Assembly (NCBI GenBank): GCA_964528595.1 | Contig: CAZGTM010000061.1 | Coordinates: 1 to 21,496 of the forward strand | Origin: CAYFKJ01 sp964528595 | GTDB taxonomy: Bacteria; Pseudomonadota; Alphaproteobacteria; UBA2966 | Direction of reading: 5' to 3' | Length of the DNA stretch: 21,496 bases | Shown: positions 21,410-21,496 of the stretch, one piece after another | Layout of the letters: each line of letters begins with the position of its first letter | How positions within the stretch are numbered: the stretch's first letter is position 1 | Notes under the pieces: generated by a model | Told to the model about the DNA's origin: nothing | The model's input: only the letters and a program-made list of their open reading frames with translations | The model's database searches: none | Program-made: the position numbers and the translations under genes

Positions 21410-21496
21410 ATGAAAATTTCCGGCCCCGGTCCGGTTCGACCCGGCTCGGCGACCCGTCCCAAGAAAAAGGCGGGAGACAAAGACCAGAAATTTGAA
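21410..21496 (+). CDS. fliX: Flagellar assembly regulator FliX, N-terminal part
   Basis: ATG 21410 opens a frame that runs off the window after 29 codons. The peptide MKISGPGPVRPGSATRPKKKAGD matches the usual FliX start (MKI/V-S/T-G-P-G followed by a basic, flexible stretch). FliX is an alphaproteobacterial protein that links basal-body assembly to the sigma-54 activator FlbD. Its divergent placement from flgI is the Caulobacter arrangement and strengthens the call. The GAGGGCGATTTGACGTC stretch before it gives a loose ribosome site. Confidence 0.8.
   Translation, partial: MKISGPGPVRPGSATRPKKKAGDKDQKFE

Overview
The window comes from an alphaproteobacterium, most likely Rhodospirillales-like. 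FlbT, FlaF and FliX are restricted to alphaproteobacteria, and flgI stands divergent from fliX as in Caulobacter. The DNA looks GC-rich, with tightly packed and often overlapping genes. It joins a surface-sugar / flagellin-modification island (1-17221) to a piece of the flagellar regulon (17255-21496). No tRNA, rRNA, CRISPR array or transposase was seen.

Layout. (1) 1-2838, plus strand: the end of an FkbM methyltransferase, a 2OG-Fe(II) oxygenase, a LIC12192-type 'sporadic carbohydrate cluster' protein and a radical SAM enzyme. (2) 2835-4354: two divergent SAM methyltransferases. (3) 4585-9629, plus: a 988-aa TPR/GT41 glycosyltransferase, an RmlD-like reductase and a TIGR04372-like putative glycosyltransferase. 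(4) 9690-11960: a DegT/DnrJ aminotransferase (plus) and a TPR glycosyltransferase (minus) run into each other. Both lose their C-terminal parts at one point, about 10308-10322. (5) 11960-14455, minus: two SDRs and a TIM-barrel isomerase/epimerase. (6) 14630-17221, plus: a CMP-nonulosonate (NeuA/PtmB-like) cytidylyltransferase, a class III aminotransferase and a VOC enzyme frameshifted at a run of nine G. (7) 17382-19011, plus: a consensus sigma-54 promoter, a hairpin-rich leader, a 99-aa unknown, flbT, flaF and a FlaG-like gene. (8) 19105-21085, minus: flgI, flgJ (rod-binding domain only) and a FlgN-like gene. Past a 324-bp regulatory region lies the start of fliX (plus).

How the parts may work together (inference). 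The cytidylyltransferase, SDRs, aminotransferases and TIM-barrel enzyme look like a pathway to an activated acidic or amino sugar, comparable to the Campylobacter Ptm set. The TPR glycosyltransferases would move the sugar onto protein, with flagellin the obvious candidate given the neighbours and the Caulobacter FlmG precedent. The oxygenase, radical SAM enzyme and methyltransferases would decorate it. No nonulosonate synthase (NeuB type) and no flagellin gene lies in the window.

The two strongest structural observations are these. First, both sigma-54 promoters, in front of the flbT operon and flgI, carry a tandem pair of GGCAA-N3-TTGCC-like dyads 22-23 bp apart at about -117 to -148. This looks like an enhancer for a FlbD-type activator. 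Second, the double-truncation junction at about 10315 is a rearrangement scar or an assembly chimera.
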